DNA of 64,000 nt from Flaviramulus sp. BrNp1-15 (GTDB lineage Bacteria; Bacteroidota; Bacteroidia; Flavobacteriales; Flavobacteriaceae). The notes beneath the pieces were generated by a model that worked only from the letters and a program-made list of their open reading frames with translations, was not told the origin of the DNA and made no database searches. Shown here one piece after another: positions 53,998-63,700 of the stretch (the stretch's first letter is position 1; each line of letters opens with the position of its first letter). The DNA lies in assembly GCF_022259695.1 (NCBI RefSeq), contig NZ_CP092099.1, positions 3,516,798 to 3,580,797 on the forward strand, read 5' to 3'. The translations under genes and the position numbers were made by a program.

Positions 53998-55512
53998 ATG
54001 CCAATACCTATAGTAAATTCGATTGCTTCTTGGTTTTTAAAAAAACGTTTTCATCAAATTGAATTGTTTTTAAAATACCCCAATGAAGTGCAAAATGAGT
54101 TACTATTTAGCCTTATTGATATGGCTAAAAACACTGAAATTGGCAAGCAATACGATTTTGCAAGTATAAAAAATTACAACACGTTTGCAGAGCGTGTTCC
54201 CATAAAAAATTACGATGGTTGGCAAGATGTTATTGAGCGTTCTCGTAAAGGTGAAAATAATTTATTTTGGCCAACTCCCATAAAATGGTTTGCAAAATCT
54301 AGTGGAACCACACGTGCCAAAAGTAAATTTATTCCAGTGAGTCAAGAATCGTTAGAAGACTGTCATTATGCTGCCGGAAAAGATTTACTCTGTATGTACC
54401 TTAACAATAATGAAGACTCTCAACTATTTACAGGTAAAAGTTTGCGTTTAGGCGGAAGCAAGGAGCTATATAAAGAAAATGGAACTGTATTTGGCGATTT
54501 ATCGGCTATTCTAATTGATAATATGCCATTTTGGGCAGAATTTAGTAGCACACCTAGTAATAAAGTCTCTTTAATGAGCGATTGGGAACATAAAATGCAA
54601 GCCATTGTTAATGAAACTATTGATGAAAATGTTACCAGTCTTGCTGGTGTGCCTTCATGGATGCTAGTACTACTTAATAATGTTTTAGAAACTACAGATA
54701 AAGAAAGCTTATTTGATATTTGGCCAAACCTAGAGGTTTATTTTCATGGTGGGGTTAGCTTCACACCTTATAAAGATCAATACAAAAAAATACTTCCTAA
54801 AAAAGATTTTAAATATTACGAGATTTATAATGCTTCAGAAGGATTTTTTGCGATACAAGATCAAAACAATTCAAACGAGTTATTATTAATGCTTGATTAC
54901 GGAATATTTTATGAATTTATTCCTATGGATATTTATGCAACTTCTGAAGAAAAAGCTATTCCACTTAGTGAAGTAAAATTAAATCAGAATTATGCTGTAA
55001 TTATAACTACTAATGCGGGGTTATGGCGATACAAAATTGGTGACACTGTTAGATTTACATCATTAAAACCTTATAGAGTAAAGATTTCTGGAAGAACAAA
55101 ACATCATATTAACGTTTTTGGTGAAGAGCTTATTATTGAAAACGCTGAAGGTGCTCTAAAAAAAGTATGCAAAAAAACCAATTCAGAAATTGTAGATTTT
55201 ACTGCGGCACCCATTTTCATGCAAGGAAAAGAAAAAGGTGCTCATGAATGGTTGATAGAATTTAAAACGCAACCTAAAGACATAAATCATTTCAATGAAT
55301 TATTTGACAATGCCTTGAAATCTTTAAACTCTGATTATGAAGCTAAACGCTATAATAATATCACACTTAACAAACCAAAAATTAACATCGCACGGGAAAA
55401 TCTTTTCTACGATTGGTTAAAGCAAAACAACAAGTTAGGTGGACAACACAAAATACCCAGACTTTCTAATACAAGAGATTATATGGAGGAACTTTTACGC
55501 TTAAATTCGTGA
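53998..55512 (+). CDS. GH3-family acyl-adenylating enzyme
   Basis: The 504-aa protein is of the GH3 type (the auxin-amide synthetase fold): FAKSSGTTRAKSKFIPVS is the ATP/adenylate loop, YNASEGFFAIQD the second motif and ISGRTKHHINVFGEELI the C-terminal hinge. Plant members join amino acids to hormones; Bacteroidota homologues are common and their substrates unknown. The ends are intact and the length is usual. Confidence 0.92.
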   Translation: MPIPIVNSIASWFLKKRFHQIELFLKYPNEVQNELLFSLIDMAKNTEIGKQYDFASIKNYNTFAERVPIKNYDGWQDVIERSRKGENNLFWPTPIKWFAKSSGTTRAKSKFIPVSQESLEDCHYAAGKDLLCMYLNNNEDSQLFTGKSLRLGGSKELYKENGTVFGDLSAILIDNMPFWAEFSSTPSNKVSLMSDWEHKMQAIVNETIDENVTSLAGVPSWMLVLLNNVLETTDKESLFDIWPNLEVYFHGGVSFTPYKDQYKKILPKKDFKYYEIYNASEGFFAIQDQNNSNELLLMLDYGIFYEFIPMDIYATSEEKAIPLSEVKLNQNYAVIITTNAGLWRYKIGDTVRFTSLKPYRVKISGRTKHHINVFGEELIIENAEGALKKVCKKTNSEIVDFTAAPIFMQGKEKGAHEWLIEFKTQPKDINHFNELFDNALKSLNSDYEAKRYNNITLNKPKINIARENLFYDWLKQNNKLGGQHKIPRLSNTRDYMEELLRLNS

Positions 55513-55641
55513 AATTGAATATTGTCAGAATCCTCTCTAAAACAAGCACTTACCGAATTAAATTGCTATTGGTCTAAGAAATTTTTAAAATCCTTAGCAG
55601 TAGGTTTATATTTAGTGAAAATTAATCCAAACCCTCCAAAG
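55513..55641 (+). other. Leader region of the OmpA/PD40 gene
   Basis: The frame of the next gene stays open upstream to a TTG at 55522, adding 40 codons, but this part has no signal-peptide character and starts without ATG. It is treated as an untranslated leader. Confidence 0.5.
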
Positions 55642-57264
55642 ATGAAAACTAAACTATGTTTTTTCATTTTCCTTGTGTCTAATATTGTAATTAGCCAAGG
55701 ACCATCAAATTTAATAGCAGCAAATTATTCTTACGATAATAATATCAATCCTAATATTTACAAGCCTTCTACAAAAACTATTATAGAAGCCAATGGATTT
55801 GATTTTGAACTTTTAGACGCAGGTGTTAATTCTAAATATTCTGAAATTGGTTCAGGATTTTTTAGAAATAAACTCATAATGGTATCTTCAAAAAAACTGG
55901 GAGGACTAGCAAAAATAGATCCTAATACCAATGAAGCATATAAAGAATTATTTTGTTTAGATATAGATGAAAATGGTCATTTAAGTATGCCTTTATTATT
56001 CTCAAGAATATTAAACACTAGCGATAGTGAAGACCAATTAACATTTACACCAGACCAAAAAACAGTTTATTTTACTAGAAGTAGCAAAGAAAATTCTTTG
56101 GAATTTAAATTATACAAAGCGGTTTTAGAAGAAGACTCTCATGGTAATTGGATGAATCAGGAATTATTAAATATTAATAAGGCCAATGTTTCCATTGAAA
56201 ACCCATATGTGAACCATAAAGGAGATAAACTATATTTTTCTGCTAATATGCCAGACGCGATTGGAGGTTACGATCTTTATGTGTCTAATATTAATGCAGA
56301 TGGTTCTTTATCAACTCCAAAAAACTTAGGGAATACTATTAATACCTCTTTGGATGATAAATACCCTTCTCTTTCTATGGATGATAAACACTTGTATTTT
56401 TCTTCAAAAGGTCATGAAAACATTGGAGGATTCGATCTTTTTACAAGTAGAATTACAAGTAACGGATTCATGGCGCCAAGAAATTTAGGTAACACCATAA
56501 ATACTGAATATGATGAAGTGGCCTATTTTTTAGCAGCAAGAAACAAAGGCTATGTATCATCAAATAGACAAAACGGAAGAGGAAGCTACGATATTTACAC
56601 CGCTACAAATGAAGAAGTATCTCAAAATGTAAAAGGCAAAATATTAGATTTAGAAACTCAGATACAATTACCAAACACCGTTGTTATTTTAAAAGATGTT
56701 GATGGTTTTGAAATAGCCAGAACAATTACTGGAGAAGATGCTACTTATAATTTTAATGTTGTGCCTTTTGAAAACTACACAATTTCTACTCATAAAGATG
56801 GCTTTAAAGATGCTTCGGTAAATTTTGTCGCAGATAAAGGAGTAGAGACAACTTATAATAAAAATATAGAGCTTCTTACAACAGAACCTGTAATTGCAAA
56901 AGTTGATGATGAATTAAGAATTGTTCTTGAAAACATTTACTTCGATTTTAATAAATGGAATGTTAAAGAAGAGTCTTTCATTTCTTTAAACAAAATCATT
57001 AAAGTTCTTCATGAACATCCAAATATGACACTAGCAATTAATGCACATACTGATAATAAAGGTAGAGATTCTTATAACCTAGGTTTATCAAACAAACGTG
57101 CTGCGTCTGCTGTTAAATACTTAATTAAAAATGGTATTAGCAAAGATAGATTACAGTCTAAAGGTTTTGGTGAAACTAAACCGCTAGTAGATTGTAAAAA
57201 CAAATGTACTGATGAAGATCTTCAAGCAAACAGACGTGTAGAGTTTGTTATTTTAGAAGAGTAA
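55642..57264 (+). CDS. OmpA-family protein with PD40 beta-propeller repeats
   Basis: The 540-aa protein starts MKTKLCFFIFLVSNIVISQ, a clear signal peptide. A PD40/WD40-like propeller spans residues ~45-330 (LTFTPDQKTVYFTRSS, PSLSMDDKHLYFSSKGH), a CarboxypepD_reg-like domain ~335-420, and an OmpA domain ~430-538 (IYFDFNKWNVKEES, INAHTDNKGRDSYNLGLS, NRRVEFVIL) that binds peptidoglycan. It has the architecture of the PorE/OmpA proteins near gliding and type IX secretion parts. The start at 55642 is chosen for its signal peptide. Confidence 0.92.
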   Translation: MKTKLCFFIFLVSNIVISQGPSNLIAANYSYDNNINPNIYKPSTKTIIEANGFDFELLDAGVNSKYSEIGSGFFRNKLIMVSSKKLGGLAKIDPNTNEAYKELFCLDIDENGHLSMPLLFSRILNTSDSEDQLTFTPDQKTVYFTRSSKENSLEFKLYKAVLEEDSHGNWMNQELLNINKANVSIENPYVNHKGDKLYFSANMPDAIGGYDLYVSNINADGSLSTPKNLGNTINTSLDDKYPSLSMDDKHLYFSSKGHENIGGFDLFTSRITSNGFMAPRNLGNTINTEYDEVAYFLAARNKGYVSSNRQNGRGSYDIYTATNEEVSQNVKGKILDLETQIQLPNTVVILKDVDGFEIARTITGEDATYNFNVVPFENYTISTHKDGFKDASVNFVADKGVETTYNKNIELLTTEPVIAKVDDELRIVLENIYFDFNKWNVKEESFISLNKIIKVLHEHPNMTLAINAHTDNKGRDSYNLGLSNKRAASAVKYLIKNGISKDRLQSKGFGETKPLVDCKNKCTDEDLQANRRVEFVILEE

Positions 57265-57460
57265 AAATCTTCGGTAAACTGCTTTGAAATCGATTAAGTG
57301 TTAATCAAAAAGTTTTTAAACGAGTATTTCGTCTAATAGTCTAAAAGCTAAAATAAGACTTTGTACACCTCTTGGTTAAAGTTTACTTTTATCAAAGAAT
57401 TAAAAGATTAATAAGATTTTTGAACACAATCCATTATTAATTAATATCCATAAAAAATTA

Positions 57461-57489
57461 AAACCACACTAAACAGTGTGGTTTTTTTT
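57461..57489. terminator. Terminator between the OmpA/PD40 gene and clpX
   Basis: AAACCACACT (57461-57470), loop aaac, AGTGTGGTTT (57475-57484) and further T residues form a hairpin between convergent genes; the A-rich left side serves the other strand. The ~195 bases before it show nothing else. Confidence 0.9.
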
Positions 57490-57519
57490 ATGATATATAT
57501 TTTAATAAAAAACGGGATT

Positions 57520-58752
57520 TTAAGAAACTGCTTTTAATTTCTTTAAAGTTGTTTTAGTTAATTTATCTTCAGCGTAAGCTTTAGTTACATTTAATTTTTT
57601 CTCATTGCTACTTGGTAATTCAAACATAGCATCAGTTAAAATTTCTTCACAAAGTGAGCGTAATCCTCGGGCTCCAAGTTTATATTCAATGGCTTTATTC
57701 ACTACATAATCTAAAGCTCCATCAGTAATAGTAAACTCAATTTCGTCCATTTCAAACAACTTTTTATATTGTTTTATAATGGCATTTTTTGGTTCGGTAA
57801 GAATTGCTCTTAAAGTATTTGCATCTAAAGGGTCCATATATGTTAATACCGGTAAACGCCCAATAATTTCAGGAATTAATCCAAAATCTTTTAAATCTTT
57901 TGGTATGATATATTGAAGCAAATGATTTTGATCTACTACCTCATCAGACATAGATGCACTATAACCAACTGCTTGCATGTTTAAACGTTTAGAAATAACA
58001 CGCTCAATACCATCAAAAGCTCCACCAGCTATAAACAATATGTTCTCCGTATTGACTTCAATAAACTTTTGGTCTGGATGCTTACGACCACCTTTTGGTG
58101 GTACATTAACAACGGTGCCTTCTAAAAGTTTTAAAAGGGCTTGTTGCACACCTTCACCAGAAACATCTCTTGTAATGGAAGGGTTGTCACTTTTACGAGC
58201 TATCTTATCGATTTCGTCTATAAAAACAATGCCTTTTTCTGCTTTTTCTAAATTGTAATCTGCTGCTTGCAATAAACGTGTTAATATACTTTCTACATCT
58301 TCTCCTACATAACCAGCTTCAGTTAAAACAGTAGCATCAACAATTGCCAAAGGCACATTAAGCATTCTAGCAATAGTTTTTGCCATTAAAGTCTTACCTG
58401 TACCGGTTTGACCAACCATAATGATATTACTTTTTTGAATTTCAATATCATCTTTTGTGTTGGGTTGTAATAAACGTTTATAGTGATTATATACAGCAAC
58501 AGACATAACTTTTTTGGTCATGTCTTGACCTATAATATACTCATCAAGAAACTTTTTAATTTGTTGTGGTTTGCGAAGTTTTAATTCTGCAGATAAATCG
58601 CTGCTATCACTTTGTTTAGATTCTTCAATTACAATACCGTGTGCTTGCTCTATACATCTATCACAAATATGAGCATCTAATCCTGCTATTAATAGATTCG
58701 TTTCTGGTTTTTTACGACCGCAAAACGAACATTCTAACTCTTCTTTTGCCAT
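57520..58752 (-). CDS. clpX: ATP-dependent Clp protease ATP-binding subunit ClpX
   Basis: The 410-aa AAA+ unfoldase has an N-terminal zinc finger (CSFCGRKK...ICDRC), Walker [16 protein letters not shown], Walker [12 protein letters not shown], and the ALLKLLEGT and [10 protein letters not shown] segments. It feeds proteins to ClpP. It is 73 bases downstream of clpP in the usual tig-clpP-clpX order. Confidence 0.98.
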   Translation of the reverse strand: MAKEELECSFCGRKKPETNLLIAGLDAHICDRCIEQAHGIVIEESKQSDSSDLSAELKLRKPQQIKKFLDEYIIGQDMTKKVMSVAVYNHYKRLLQPNTKDDIEIQKSNIIMVGQTGTGKTLMAKTIARMLNVPLAIVDATVLTEAGYVGEDVESILTRLLQAADYNLEKAEKGIVFIDEIDKIARKSDNPSITRDVSGEGVQQALLKLLEGTVVNVPPKGGRKHPDQKFIEVNTENILFIAGGAFDGIERVISKRLNMQAVGYSASMSDEVVDQNHLLQYIIPKDLKDFGLIPEIIGRLPVLTYMDPLDANTLRAILTEPKNAIIKQYKKLFEMDEIEFTITDGALDYVVNKAIEYKLGARGLRSLCEEILTDAMFELPSSNEKKLNVTKAYAEDKLTKTTLKKLKAVS

Positions 58753-58825
58753 TAATCTTATCTATTATGGGAGTAATTAATTATAAATCCCTCTATAACA
58801 ATTCTTTAAAATTACTAATTTTTAT

Positions 58826-59500
58826 TTAATTACGGGCTAAAATTTCATCAATCATGCCGTATTCTTTCGCTTTATCGGCTTTCATCCAATAATCTCTATC
58901 ACTATCTTCGTATACTTTGTCGTAATCTTGCCCTGAATGCTTACTAATAATTTTATAAAGTTCTTCTTTTAGAATAAGTATTTCTCTAGCTGTAATTTCT
59001 ATGTCACTAGCTTGTCCTTGTGCACCACCTAATGGTTGATGAATCATAACACGAGAATGTGTTAAACCGCTACGCTTTCCTTTTTCTCCTGCACATAATA
59101 ATACAGCTCCCATTGATGCTGCCATTCCTGTACAAATAGTAGCTACATCTGGTTTTATAAACTGCATCGTATCATAAATTCCTAAACCTGCATATACACT
59201 TCCTCCAGGAGAATTAATGTAAATCTGGATATCTTTATTTGCATCAGTACTTTCTAAAAACAACAACTGTGCTTGAATAATATTAGCCACTTGATCGTTA
59301 ATTCCTGTGCCTAGAAAAATGATTCTATCCATCATTAACCTTGAAAATACATCAAAAATAGCGATGTTCATTTGACGCTCTTCAATAATATTTGGTGTTA
59401 AATTAGTTGGATACATACTACTTATAATTTTATTGTAATATGTGCTACTTATTCCTTGGTCTTTTATCGCGAATTTTTCAAATTCTTTTGCGTAATCCAT
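58826..59500 (-). CDS. clpP: ATP-dependent Clp protease proteolytic subunit
   Basis: The 224-aa serine protease has the active Ser in [11 protein letters not shown] and the His in [11 protein letters not shown], with the handle and head domain lengths usual for ClpP. The first ~25 residues are a propeptide-like region. It is encoded between tig and clpX; a terminator upstream suggests its own promoter or partial read-through. Confidence 0.97.
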   Translation of the reverse strand: MDYAKEFEKFAIKDQGISSTYYNKIISSMYPTNLTPNIIEERQMNIAIFDVFSRLMMDRIIFLGTGINDQVANIIQAQLLFLESTDANKDIQIYINSPGGSVYAGLGIYDTMQFIKPDVATICTGMAASMGAVLLCAGEKGKRSGLTHSRVMIHQPLGGAQGQASDIEITAREILILKEELYKIISKHSGQDYDKVYEDSDRDYWMKADKAKEYGMIDEILARN

Positions 59501-59591
59501 AATTTATTTTGTAATTTATTTTAACTAAAACCCTGACTTACATCAAGATGAATCAAAACATGTTTTTAATAAGATTTTGTTTTAAATAAAA

Positions 59592-59622
59592 AGGCGCTTA
59601 AATCTATTTGATTTAAGCGCCT
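59592..59622 (-). terminator. Terminator between tig and clpP
   Basis: AGGCGCTTAAATC and GATTTAAGCGCCT are a perfect 13-bp inverted repeat with a 5-base loop. On the minus strand it is followed by TTTTTATTT, so it should end tig transcripts at least in part. Confidence 0.9.
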
Positions 59623-59644
59623 AAAGATAAGCATTATTCTTTAC

Positions 59645-60973
59645 TTATTTATCACCATAAACTTCTTTAACAAAGTTTTCGTAACTTAATTCTTTCACTT
59701 TAAGGTTCGCTTTTTCTTTGTAAACATTTAATAGTTTTTGACTTATTAATTGTTCTGAAATACGACGAGCTTCATCTTGGTTTGATAATACTCGTGCCGC
59801 AATATCATCTAATTCTTTATCAGAAGGATTCATTTGACCAAATTGTGCCATTTGCGCCTTAATCATCTCTCTTGCATGATTCTTAATATCGTCCATAGTT
59901 ACTTGAACGTTATTTTCTTCAATTAACTTACCTTCAATTAATTGATAACGTAAGCTTTTTTCAGACTTTTCATACTCTTCTTTAGCTTGATCTGCATCCA
60001 TTTCTTTCTCTCCTGCAGTTTGCATCCATTTTGTTAAAAACTCTGCTGGTAAATCAAACTTTGTATTTTCAACCAAATACTCGGTAACGTCGTTTAACAA
60101 TTTTTGATCTGCTTGTTGTACAAATTGTTTTTCAGCGTCTTCTTTTATTTTAGTTTTTAATTCTGTTACAGTAGTAACTGTACCCTTACCAAATAATTTG
60201 TCAAATAACTCCTGATCTAAATCTGCTAATTCACGTTTGTTAACTTCATTAATTGTGAAATTAACCTCAATATCAAGACCATGAACATCATCATGCCCTA
60301 ATTTTAAAGCATGCATTAATTCATGCTCATCATCGTATAAACCTTTTGTTTTTAAGGTAATAACATCACCTGCTTTTGCTCCAATAAATTGTTTTTCGGT
60401 AGCTTTTCCTTTAAACTTATCTAAAGTTAACGTTACTTTATTATCAATTTCTTTTTCTTCATTAGTAAACGTTCCTGTAATTTCACTGTCTTTTTCAACG
60501 GCTTCTTGAGAAACTAGTTTACCATATTGTTTTTGGATACGTTCAATTTGCTCATCAATCATTTTATCATCTGCAACAATGTTGTATTGAGTGATTGCTT
60601 TTTTGCTTTTTAAATTAACTTCAAACTCTGGAGCTAAACCTAACTCAAATTCAAAAGTAAACTTATCTGCATCCCAATTTATTTCATCTTGTGGTTTTGG
60701 TAATGGTTGCCCTAATACATCTAACTTTTCTTCAGTTAAATATTTATTTAAAGCATCTTGTAAAAGCTTATTTACCTCATCAACTAAAACGGCTTTTCCG
60801 TATTGTTTTTTAACCATTCCCATTGGCACGTGCCCTTTTCTAAAACCTGGGATATTTGCTGTTTTACGATAATCGGTTAAGATTTTTTCGACTTTATCAC
60901 TATAATCTGCTTTGTCAATATCTACTTTTACTACAGCATTTAATGCATCAACGTTTTCTCTTGTAATATTCAT
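59645..60973 (-). CDS. tig: Trigger factor
   Basis: The 442-aa ribosome-bound chaperone has the ribosome-docking segment GFRKGHVPMGMVKKQYG near residue 43, a PPIase-like middle domain that is diverged (~150-240) and a long helical C-terminal domain. It helps nascent chains fold. It is the first gene of tig-clpP-clpX and has a near-consensus promoter. Confidence 0.95.
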   Translation of the reverse strand: MNITRENVDALNAVVKVDIDKADYSDKVEKILTDYRKTANIPGFRKGHVPMGMVKKQYGKAVLVDEVNKLLQDALNKYLTEEKLDVLGQPLPKPQDEINWDADKFTFEFELGLAPEFEVNLKSKKAITQYNIVADDKMIDEQIERIQKQYGKLVSQEAVEKDSEITGTFTNEEKEIDNKVTLTLDKFKGKATEKQFIGAKAGDVITLKTKGLYDDEHELMHALKLGHDDVHGLDIEVNFTINEVNKRELADLDQELFDKLFGKGTVTTVTELKTKIKEDAEKQFVQQADQKLLNDVTEYLVENTKFDLPAEFLTKWMQTAGEKEMDADQAKEEYEKSEKSLRYQLIEGKLIEENNVQVTMDDIKNHAREMIKAQMAQFGQMNPSDKELDDIAARVLSNQDEARRISEQLISQKLLNVYKEKANLKVKELSYENFVKEVYGDK

Positions 60974-61028
60974 TTTAAATAATATAAAACCCTTTACGGG
61001 AATTTAACATACGGTTATGTAACCAAAA

Positions 61029-61063
61029 TTGGGATGCAAAAATAGTATATTTTTACATCCCAA
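61029..61063. promoter_or_regulatory. 35-bp near-perfect palindrome at the tig promoter
   Basis: TTGGGATGcAAAAATA and TATTTTTaCATCCCAA are mirror images with a 3-base centre; 15 of 16 positions pair. It covers the -7 element and spacer of the tig promoter and also follows the upstream gene's end, so it could be an operator or a terminator hairpin (TTTT follows on the minus strand). Confidence 0.6.
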
Positions 61064-61067
61064 CAAA
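61037..61067 (-). promoter_or_regulatory. Promoter of tig (TTTG-N19-TATTTTTG)
   Basis: On the minus strand TTTG (61067-61064), 19 bases and TATTTTTG (61044-61037) match the Bacteroidota primary-sigma consensus exactly. The start of transcription would be near 61030, giving a leader of about 57 bases. Confidence 0.75.
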
Positions 61068-61091
61068 GTTTTTAATTGCTTGATTTTGAAG

Positions 61092-61439
61092 CTATTTTTT
61101 GTCTTCTTTAAAAAGCGAATGCAGTATAGATTGAAGTATAGAAAGTAAGATACTAAACAATACAGCAATCCAGATGCTACTTACCGAAAACCCATCAATT
61201 AATTTATCGGCTAATAAAATAATTATGGCATTAATTATTAGTAAAAACAACCCTAATGTAATTATTGTAATTGGTAAAGTTAAAATTACTAAAATAGGCT
61301 TTACCAATAAGTTTAAAACAGAAAGCACAACGGCGACTATTAATGCAGTAATGTAACTATCTACACTTACACCGTTTAAAAAATAGGCTATAACAAATAC
61401 CGCAATAGCATTTAATAAAAGTCTGATTATAAGTTTCAT
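61092..61439 (-). CDS. Four-helix membrane protein of the phage-holin-like (DUF360) family
   Basis: The 115-aa protein has four hydrophobic helices and the pattern LLVKPILVILTLPITIITLGLFLLIINA typical of this family, found in most bacteria. Despite the holin name no phage gene is near. It is the last gene of a pdxJ-hydrolase-holin transcript. Function unknown. Confidence 0.88.
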   Translation of the reverse strand: MKLIIRLLLNAIAVFVIAYFLNGVSVDSYITALIVAVVLSVLNLLVKPILVILTLPITIITLGLFLLIINAIIILLADKLIDGFSVSSIWIAVLFSILLSILQSILHSLFKEDKK

Positions 61440-61470
61440 ATAAAATATGTTTTAATAAAAATACAAAAAT

Positions 61471-62235
61471 CTATTTCACAAAATCTATAACAGCTTCAAA
61501 AAATTCTTCTGGATTTTCGGCATGCAACCAGTGACCAGCATTTGATATAGTTTCAATTATAGCCTTTGGGAAATGATTTTTAATAATACTTTCATCTCCT
61601 ACGCCAATATATTCTGATCTATCGCCTCTTAGAAACAAAGTGTCTCCATTATAAGTTGCATAACTTGGTAAAGCTTCACCAACTTCAGCCACTTCGTCTT
61701 TTAAAACATTTAGATTTATACGTAATGCGAATTTCCCTTTTTCAATCCAATACAAATTCTTAAGTAAAAACTGTCTTGTTCCAAAGTCGCTTACATAATT
61801 ACTTAAGGCTTTATCTGCTGCTCCTCTGCTTTTAATTTCATTAAAATCTAAAGCACTTAATCCATTTAAAATAGCATCGTGATGTACTGGATAAAAACGT
61901 GGAGAAATATCTGCAACCATTAACTTTGAAACAAGTTCTGGATATTCTGTTGCAAACATCATGGCAGTTTTTCCACCCATGGAATGCCCCAATAAAACAA
62001 TATCGCTCAAATCATGTGCCTCACAATAGTTTTTTAAATCTTCTGCAAGAATTTCATAATTAAATTCTTCACTCCAAAAACTACGTCCGTGATTTCGTTG
62101 ATCTACCAAATGTACTTGAAATCCTTGCTCACTAAATTGAGTGCCTAAGGTTTTCCAGTTATCACTCATTCCTAAAAACCCATGTAGAATTACAAATGGT
62201 TTTCCTTCGCCTAATATATTTGAATGTAAAAGCAT
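61471..62235 (-). CDS. Alpha/beta hydrolase (YbfF-like esterase)
   Basis: The 254-aa protein has the oxyanion motif LHGFLGMSDNWKTLG, nucleophile elbow GHSMGGKTAM and the final His in NAGHWLHAENP. It resembles YbfF-type cytoplasmic esterases active on acyl-CoA or short esters. Its ATG shares a base with the pdxJ stop (TAATG), so translation is coupled. Confidence 0.93.
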   Translation of the reverse strand: MLLHSNILGEGKPFVILHGFLGMSDNWKTLGTQFSEQGFQVHLVDQRNHGRSFWSEEFNYEILAEDLKNYCEAHDLSDIVLLGHSMGGKTAMMFATEYPELVSKLMVADISPRFYPVHHDAILNGLSALDFNEIKSRGAADKALSNYVSDFGTRQFLLKNLYWIEKGKFALRINLNVLKDEVAEVGEALPSYATYNGDTLFLRGDRSEYIGVGDESIIKNHFPKAIIETISNAGHWLHAENPEEFFEAVIDFVK

Positions 62236-62948
62236 TATTTGAGTTTATGTAAATACATTTGAATAACATTCTCTACTCCCAAATACAAGCTTTCTGCAAT
62301 TAAAGCATGCCCAATAGAGACTTCTAATAAATTTGGAATGTTTTCTTTAAAAAATTTGATGTTTTCTAAAGATAAATCGTGTCCTGCATTAATACCTAAA
62401 CCCAAACTATTTGCTAATTCTGCACTCTTGGTATATGGTTTTACGGCATCTTTATTTCCTAAACTGTACTGGTGTGCAAATCCCTCAGTATACAGTTCAA
62501 TTCTATCTGTTCCTGTCTCTTTTGCTCCTTCAATTTGCTTTAAAACCGGATCGACAAAAATGGATGTTCTAATATTATTGTTTTGAAATTCCTTAATGAC
62601 ATCAACTAAAAAATCTTTGTGCTTTATAGTATCCCAACCTGCATTACTGGTTATTGCATCTACAGCATCTGGAACTAAAGTAACCTGCGTGGGTTTTACT
62701 TCTAAAACCAATTTCATAAAAGATTCTATAGGATTTCCTTCAATATTATACTCGGTGTAAACTACAGGTTTTAAATCACGTGCATCTTGGTAACGTATAT
62801 GGCGTTCATCTGGTCTTGGGTGAATCGTTACACCTTCTGCCCCAAAACGTTGTACATCTTTTGCAAACTCAACCACATTAGGCACATCGCCACCTCTAGA
62901 ATTTCTTAAAGTAGCTATCTTATTAATGTTAACACTCAACTTTGTCAT
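62235..62948 (-). CDS. pdxJ: Pyridoxine 5'-phosphate synthase
   Basis: The 237-aa TIM-barrel enzyme (start MTKLSVNINKIATLRNSRGG) joins 1-deoxyxylulose 5-phosphate and amino-acetone phosphate to give pyridoxine phosphate. It shows HPRPDERHI, the RTSIFVDP segment and GINAGHDLSLEN. An ATG at 62978 would add 10 residues, but a -7 element (TATTTTTG at 62975-62968) lies inside that stretch, so 62948 is the start. Overlaps the hydrolase gene by 1 base. Confidence 0.95.
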   Translation of the reverse strand: MTKLSVNINKIATLRNSRGGDVPNVVEFAKDVQRFGAEGVTIHPRPDERHIRYQDARDLKPVVYTEYNIEGNPIESFMKLVLEVKPTQVTLVPDAVDAITSNAGWDTIKHKDFLVDVIKEFQNNNIRTSIFVDPVLKQIEGAKETGTDRIELYTEGFAHQYSLGNKDAVKPYTKSAELANSLGLGINAGHDLSLENIKFFKENIPNLLEVSIGHALIAESLYLGVENVIQMYLHKLK

Positions 62949-62967
62949 TAAATCTGTTTTATAAAAG

Positions 62968-62975
62968 CAAAAATA
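62968..62975 (-). promoter_or_regulatory. -7 promoter element before pdxJ
   Basis: TATTTTTG on the minus strand is an exact -7 match, 20 bases before the pdxJ start. Its place decides the choice of the shorter start codon. Confidence 0.5.
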
Positions 62976-63038
62976 CAAAGTACAACAGGCTTACATAGTA
63001 TTTTTTTGATTAATTTGCAGTCTATATAATTAAGAGCT

Positions 63039-63698
63039 ATGAAACTTTCAGAATTCATTATAAACGATATAAAACCGTTAAATAGTAAAAGCAAAATACG
63101 TGACTTACAATTATTATTTAATCAGTTAACCTTTTCTCATATTCCTGTTGAAGATGATAGTAAAGCGTATTTAGGCTGTTTTTCAGAAACCGATGCACAT
63201 TGCTTTGAGAGCGACAAAACATTAGATACTTATAAGTATGCTATCGAAGATTTTTTTGTTCGCGACACAACGCTTTGGTTAGATGTATTAGAAGCTTTTG
63301 CTATAAACTCTACCAACATAATGCCTGTGTTAAATGAGCAAAACAAGTATTTAGGCTATTATGAACTTAATGATATTATTAGCTTATTTAACGAATCGCC
63401 TTTCTTCTCAGAAGCTGGTGGTGTTCTGGTTATTGAAAAAGGTATAAATGATTATTCATTTAGTGAAGTTAGCCAAATTGTTGAGTCTAACGACGGAAAG
63501 CTTTTGGGTGCTTTCATATCTAAAATGAATAGTGATTTGGTTCAAATTACATTGAAAATAGGAAACACGGGACTTAATGAAATCATACAAACCTTCCGCA
63601 GATATAGTTACAATATTGTTTCTGGACATGAGGAAGATAGCTATGTAGAAAGCCTAAAAGAGCGTTCAGATTATTTAAAAAAATACTTAAACATTTAG
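63039..63698 (+). CDS. CBS-domain protein upstream of nadK
   Basis: The 219-aa protein has a paired CBS domain in residues ~10-130 (LTFSHIPVEDDSKAYLGCF, NIMPVLNEQNKYLGYYELNDII) and an ACT-like C-terminal part (ALISKMN-like GAFISKMNSDLVQITLKIG). CBS pairs bind adenine nucleotides. It stands between pdxJ (divergent) and nadK (2 bases downstream), an order common in flavobacteria, so it may regulate or accompany NAD kinase. Confidence 0.87.
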   Translation: MKLSEFIINDIKPLNSKSKIRDLQLLFNQLTFSHIPVEDDSKAYLGCFSETDAHCFESDKTLDTYKYAIEDFFVRDTTLWLDVLEAFAINSTNIMPVLNEQNKYLGYYELNDIISLFNESPFFSEAGGVLVIEKGINDYSFSEVSQIVESNDGKLLGAFISKMNSDLVQITLKIGNTGLNEIIQTFRRYSYNIVSGHEEDSYVESLKERSDYLKKYLNI

Positions 63699-63700
63699 AG

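Noticed and set aside
55522..55641. 40-codon N-terminal extension of the OmpA/PD40 protein
   Set aside because: It would start at TTG and place the signal peptide in the middle of the chain; the ATG at 55642 begins a normal signal peptide.
61092..61439. Prophage suggested by a holin-like protein
   Set aside because: The family is a common membrane protein of unknown role, and no capsid, tail, integrase or lysin gene is near.
62949..62978. Upstream ATG for pdxJ
   Set aside because: The stretch contains an exact -7 promoter box, and the added residues do not fit the family start.
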